Source of the DNA: Alphaproteobacteria bacterium UBA7314
GTDB lineage: Bacteria > Pseudomonadota > Alphaproteobacteria > MPNO01 > UBA830
Assembly (NCBI GenBank): GCA_002471575.1
Contig: DKQG01000043.1
Coordinates: forward strand, 1-15,200
DNA length: 15,200 nucleotides
Direction: 5' to 3'
The notes beneath the pieces are model-generated. The model was not told the DNA's origin. It worked only from the letters and a program-made list of their open reading frames with translations, and did no database searches. A program made the translations under genes and the position numbers. Shown piece after piece: positions 13,172 through 15,200 of this stretch; position 1 is the stretch's first letter; the number at the start of each line of letters is the position of its first letter.

Positions 13172-14851
13172 TCAGAACAACCCTTCCACGATCCCGTCTT
13201 CCCCCAGCCTAATGAAGTTTGCAGCAGGCACGCGCGGCAGGCCCGGCATGGTCATGATATTGCCGCAGATCGCGACCACGAATTCGGCCCCGGCCGACAG
13301 GCGCACTTCGCGCACCGGGACGATATGGTCCGACGGCGCACCCTTCAGGTCGGGATCTGTCGAAAAACTGTATTGCGTCTTCGCCATGCAGACCGGCAGA
13401 TGTCCGTGACCTTCGTCTTCCCAGCGTTTGAGCTGGTCATGCAGGCTCTTGTTCGCAACCGCCTCCGACGCGCGGTAGATTTCCCTCGCGACCGTATTGA
13501 TCTTGTCGAATAGTCCCATGTCGTCGGGATAGACGGGTGCAAAGGATGCCCTGCCGCTGTCGGCGATTTCCACAACCTTGTGAGCCAGTGCCTCCGTTCC
13601 CGCAGAACCGTCTGCCCAGTGCGTGCATTCCACGACATCCGCGCCGGCTTCGCTCGCGGCGTCGGCGACGGCAGCGATTTCCGCGTCGGTATCGGTGGAG
13701 AAGCGGTTAATGGCAACGACCGGTGGTACGCCAAACTTCTTCACGTTCTCGATATGTTGTTTGAGATTGGCGATGCCTTCCTGAATAGCGCCGACGTTTT
13801 CGATACCTAGATCGTCGCGCGCCACACCACCATGCATCTTCAGCGCGCGGATGGTGGCGACGATGACGGCGGCATCGGGTTTGAGCCCAGCCTTGCGGCA
13901 TTTTATGTCAAAGAATTTTTCGGCGCCGAGATCGGCGCCGAAGCCTGCTTCCGTGACCACGTAGTCCGACAGACGTAGCGCGGCCTCGGTCGCCATAACG
14001 GTATTGCAGCCATGAGCGATATTGGCGAAAGGTCCGCCATGGACAAAGGCGGGGTTGTTCTCCAGTGTCTGAACCAGGTTGGGCATCAACGCGTCTTTCA
14101 ACAGGACCGCCATCGCCCCGTCAGCCTGGAGCTGCCGGGCTGTGATGGCCTCGCGCTTTCGTGTCTGGCCGATAACGATATTGCCAAGGCGGCGTTCAAG
14201 GTCGGACAGAGAATTCGCGAGACAGAAAATTGCCATGATCTCGGACGCGACGGTGATGTCGTAACCGGTTTCGCGGGCGAAGCCGTTGGCGATGCCTCCC
14301 AGCCCGACCGTAATGTCGCGGAGCGCACGGTCATTGATGTCGACGACGCGGCGCCATGATACGCGCCGTGAGTCGACCCGTAGTTCGTTCTCCCAGTAAA
14401 TATGGTTGTCGACCATCGCCGAGAGCAGGTTGTGCGCCGCGCCGATAGCGTGCATGTCGCCGGTGAAATGAAGGTTGATATCTTCCATGGGGACGACCTG
14501 GGCGTAGCCGCCGCCGGCGGCGCCGCCTTTCATGCCGAAGCACGGGCCCAGTGACGGTTCCCGAACGCAGATGGCGGCATTTTTGCCGATCCGATTCAGC
14601 CCGTCGCCGAGACCGACGGTGGTCGTGGTCTTGCCTTCGCCTGCCGGCGTCGGCGTAATCGCGGTGACCAGGATCAGTTTGCCGCGCGGCCGGTCCGAAA
14701 TCTCGTCCAGGAATCCGTAATCCACCTTGGCCTTATTCGACCCATAGGCGTGCAACGCTTCCGCCGGAATTTCCAGTTTTGCGCCGATGTCGGCGATGGG
14801 AAGCTGGTTCGCGGCGCGCGCGATTTCGATATCCGTACCCTGGTCGGCCAT
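13172..14851 (-). CDS. fhs: Formate--tetrahydrofolate ligase
   Basis: A complete 559-residue enzyme, the usual length (about 555). It joins formate to tetrahydrofolate using ATP, giving 10-formyl-THF for purine, formyl-Met or C1 assimilation, or runs in reverse to yield ATP. The P-loop TPAGEGKTTTT is at 68-78. The strongly conserved segment EPSLGPCFGMKGGAAGGG starts at 98, followed by VVPMEDINLHFTGDMHAI. HGGPFANIAHGCNT and the GFGADLGAEKFFDIKCR block also appear in place. The C-terminus CGNIMTMPGLPRVPAA is typical. ATG 14851 gives the family's normal N-terminus, though the ribosome binding site is weak. The upstream 119 bp separates it from a flavoprotein gene on the same strand. Formate released by nearby oxidative enzymes or demethylation could feed it; that link is inference. 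Confidence 0.98.
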   Translation of the reverse strand: MADQGTDIEIARAANQLPIADIGAKLEIPAEALHAYGSNKAKVDYGFLDEISDRPRGKLILVTAITPTPAGEGKTTTTVGLGDGLNRIGKNAAICVREPSLGPCFGMKGGAAGGGYAQVVPMEDINLHFTGDMHAIGAAHNLLSAMVDNHIYWENELRVDSRRVSWRRVVDINDRALRDITVGLGGIANGFARETGYDITVASEIMAIFCLANSLSDLERRLGNIVIGQTRKREAITARQLQADGAMAVLLKDALMPNLVQTLENNPAFVHGGPFANIAHGCNTVMATEAALRLSDYVVTEAGFGADLGAEKFFDIKCRKAGLKPDAAVIVATIRALKMHGGVARDDLGIENVGAIQEGIANLKQHIENVKKFGVPPVVAINRFSTDTDAEIAAVADAASEAGADVVECTHWADGSAGTEALAHKVVEIADSGRASFAPVYPDDMGLFDKINTVAREIYRASEAVANKSLHDQLKRWEDEGHGHLPVCMAKTQYSFSTDPDLKGAPSDHIVPVREVRLSAGAEFVVAICGNIMTMPGLPRVPAANFIRLGEDGIVEGLF

Positions 14852-14970
14852 GTCGGGGGTCCGCTTCTGAGAATAAAGACCAGAGAAGGTAGGCGTGAAA
14901 ATACGGAATCATCAACTGCAAGTCCAAACTTGAGGCGGCGAGATCAAACCAATCGCCCGGCAGGCCGAAT

Positions 14971-15200
14971 TTACGAATTCCCGGAGAGAGAGGCCGCTGC
15001 TTGCCGTCCGGCGATCCTACCGGAGGTGAATGCCCAGCCGATGTGATGACCGTGCCCTTTGAGAATCAACCCGCCCTGACCCGCCAAACCCGCCGCCCAC
15101 AAACTAGGGATGGGCCGGTCACCATGTCCCAGCAGCCGAGGCTGCGTGTCGACCGCAAGCCCACCATAGGTGAGCACGATATAGCTCTTGGCGGGGCCAA
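14971..15200 (-). CDS. FAD-dependent oxidoreductase (fumarate reductase/KsdD-like flavoprotein), C-terminal part
   Basis: The frame runs in from the right edge (GPAKSYIVLTYGGLAVDTQ...) to TAA 14973-14971, giving 76 or so residues of the C-terminus. The sequence has the closing FAD-binding pattern of the FAD_binding_2 family: TYGGLAVD, then IPSLWAAGLAGQGG, then GHGHHIGWAFTSGRIAG. The Gly-rich AAG...GQGG contacts the flavin, as in fumarate reductase flavoprotein, 3-ketosteroid dehydrogenase and tricarballylate dehydrogenase-like enzymes. Which of these it is cannot be decided, because the N-terminal dinucleotide fold and substrate domain are outside the window. It is complete at the 3' end and lies upstream of fhs on the same strand, 119 bp away, possibly co-transcribed. 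Confidence 0.85.
   Translation of the reverse strand, partial: GPAKSYIVLTYGGLAVDTQPRLLGHGDRPIPSLWAAGLAGQGGLILKGHGHHIGWAFTSGRIAGRQAAASLSGNS

Noticed and set aside
1..15200. CRISPR arrays, tRNAs, insertion sequences, phage or toxin-antitoxin genes
   Set aside because: None with supporting sequence signs was seen on either strand; the only repeats are the short paired palindromes and tandem repeats listed.

Overview
The window reads as a chromosomal stretch of an alphaproteobacterium with moderately high G+C. A Rhodospirillales-like marine or soil heterotroph is my best guess. This rests on gene content (TRAP uptake system, TauD-type dioxygenase, form II CoxL with CoxG, formate-THF ligase), on GGAGG-type ribosome binding sites and on short GC-rich intergenic palindromes. 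No rRNA, tRNA, CRISPR array, phage gene or intact insertion sequence was seen.

Left part (1-2575, mostly + strand): the 3' end of a probable Rieske oxygenase alpha subunit; a TauD/TfdA dioxygenase with its own promoter and a TTG start; then a scar of about 550 bp holding two truncated gene remnants back to back (TetR-type regulator on -, homocysteine S-methyltransferase on +). A single-domain cupin follows, with a 19-bp palindrome just upstream and a strong bidirectional terminator downstream.

Middle (2593-6205): a complete TRAP transporter operon on - in the order dctP-dctQ-dctM, with a predicted promoter overlapped by an inverted repeat. It is divergent from a small SnoaL/NTF2-like protein on +.

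Right-middle (6206-11138, - strand): an EamA permease, then a form II CoxL-type molybdenum hydroxylase large subunit without partner small or medium subunits, then CoxG; upstream of these an SDR oxidoreductase. A short + strand remnant with one in-frame stop (11311-11670) lies between the SDR and an MFS permease.

Right end (11774-15200, - strand): an MFS permease, formate-tetrahydrofolate ligase (fhs), and the 3' end of a flavoprotein dehydrogenase.

Taken together this is a patch of transport (TRAP, EamA, MFS) plus oxidative catabolism (Rieske, 2-oxoglutarate dioxygenase, cupin, Mo-hydroxylase, SDR, flavoprotein) with a one-carbon outlet (fhs). Substrates cannot be named from sequence. Three intergenic gaps carry paired degenerate palindromic repeats. 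I found no clear new defence or mobile system. The points most worth checking are the double-truncation scar, the orphan CoxL/CoxG pair, the cupin operator and the paired repeats.
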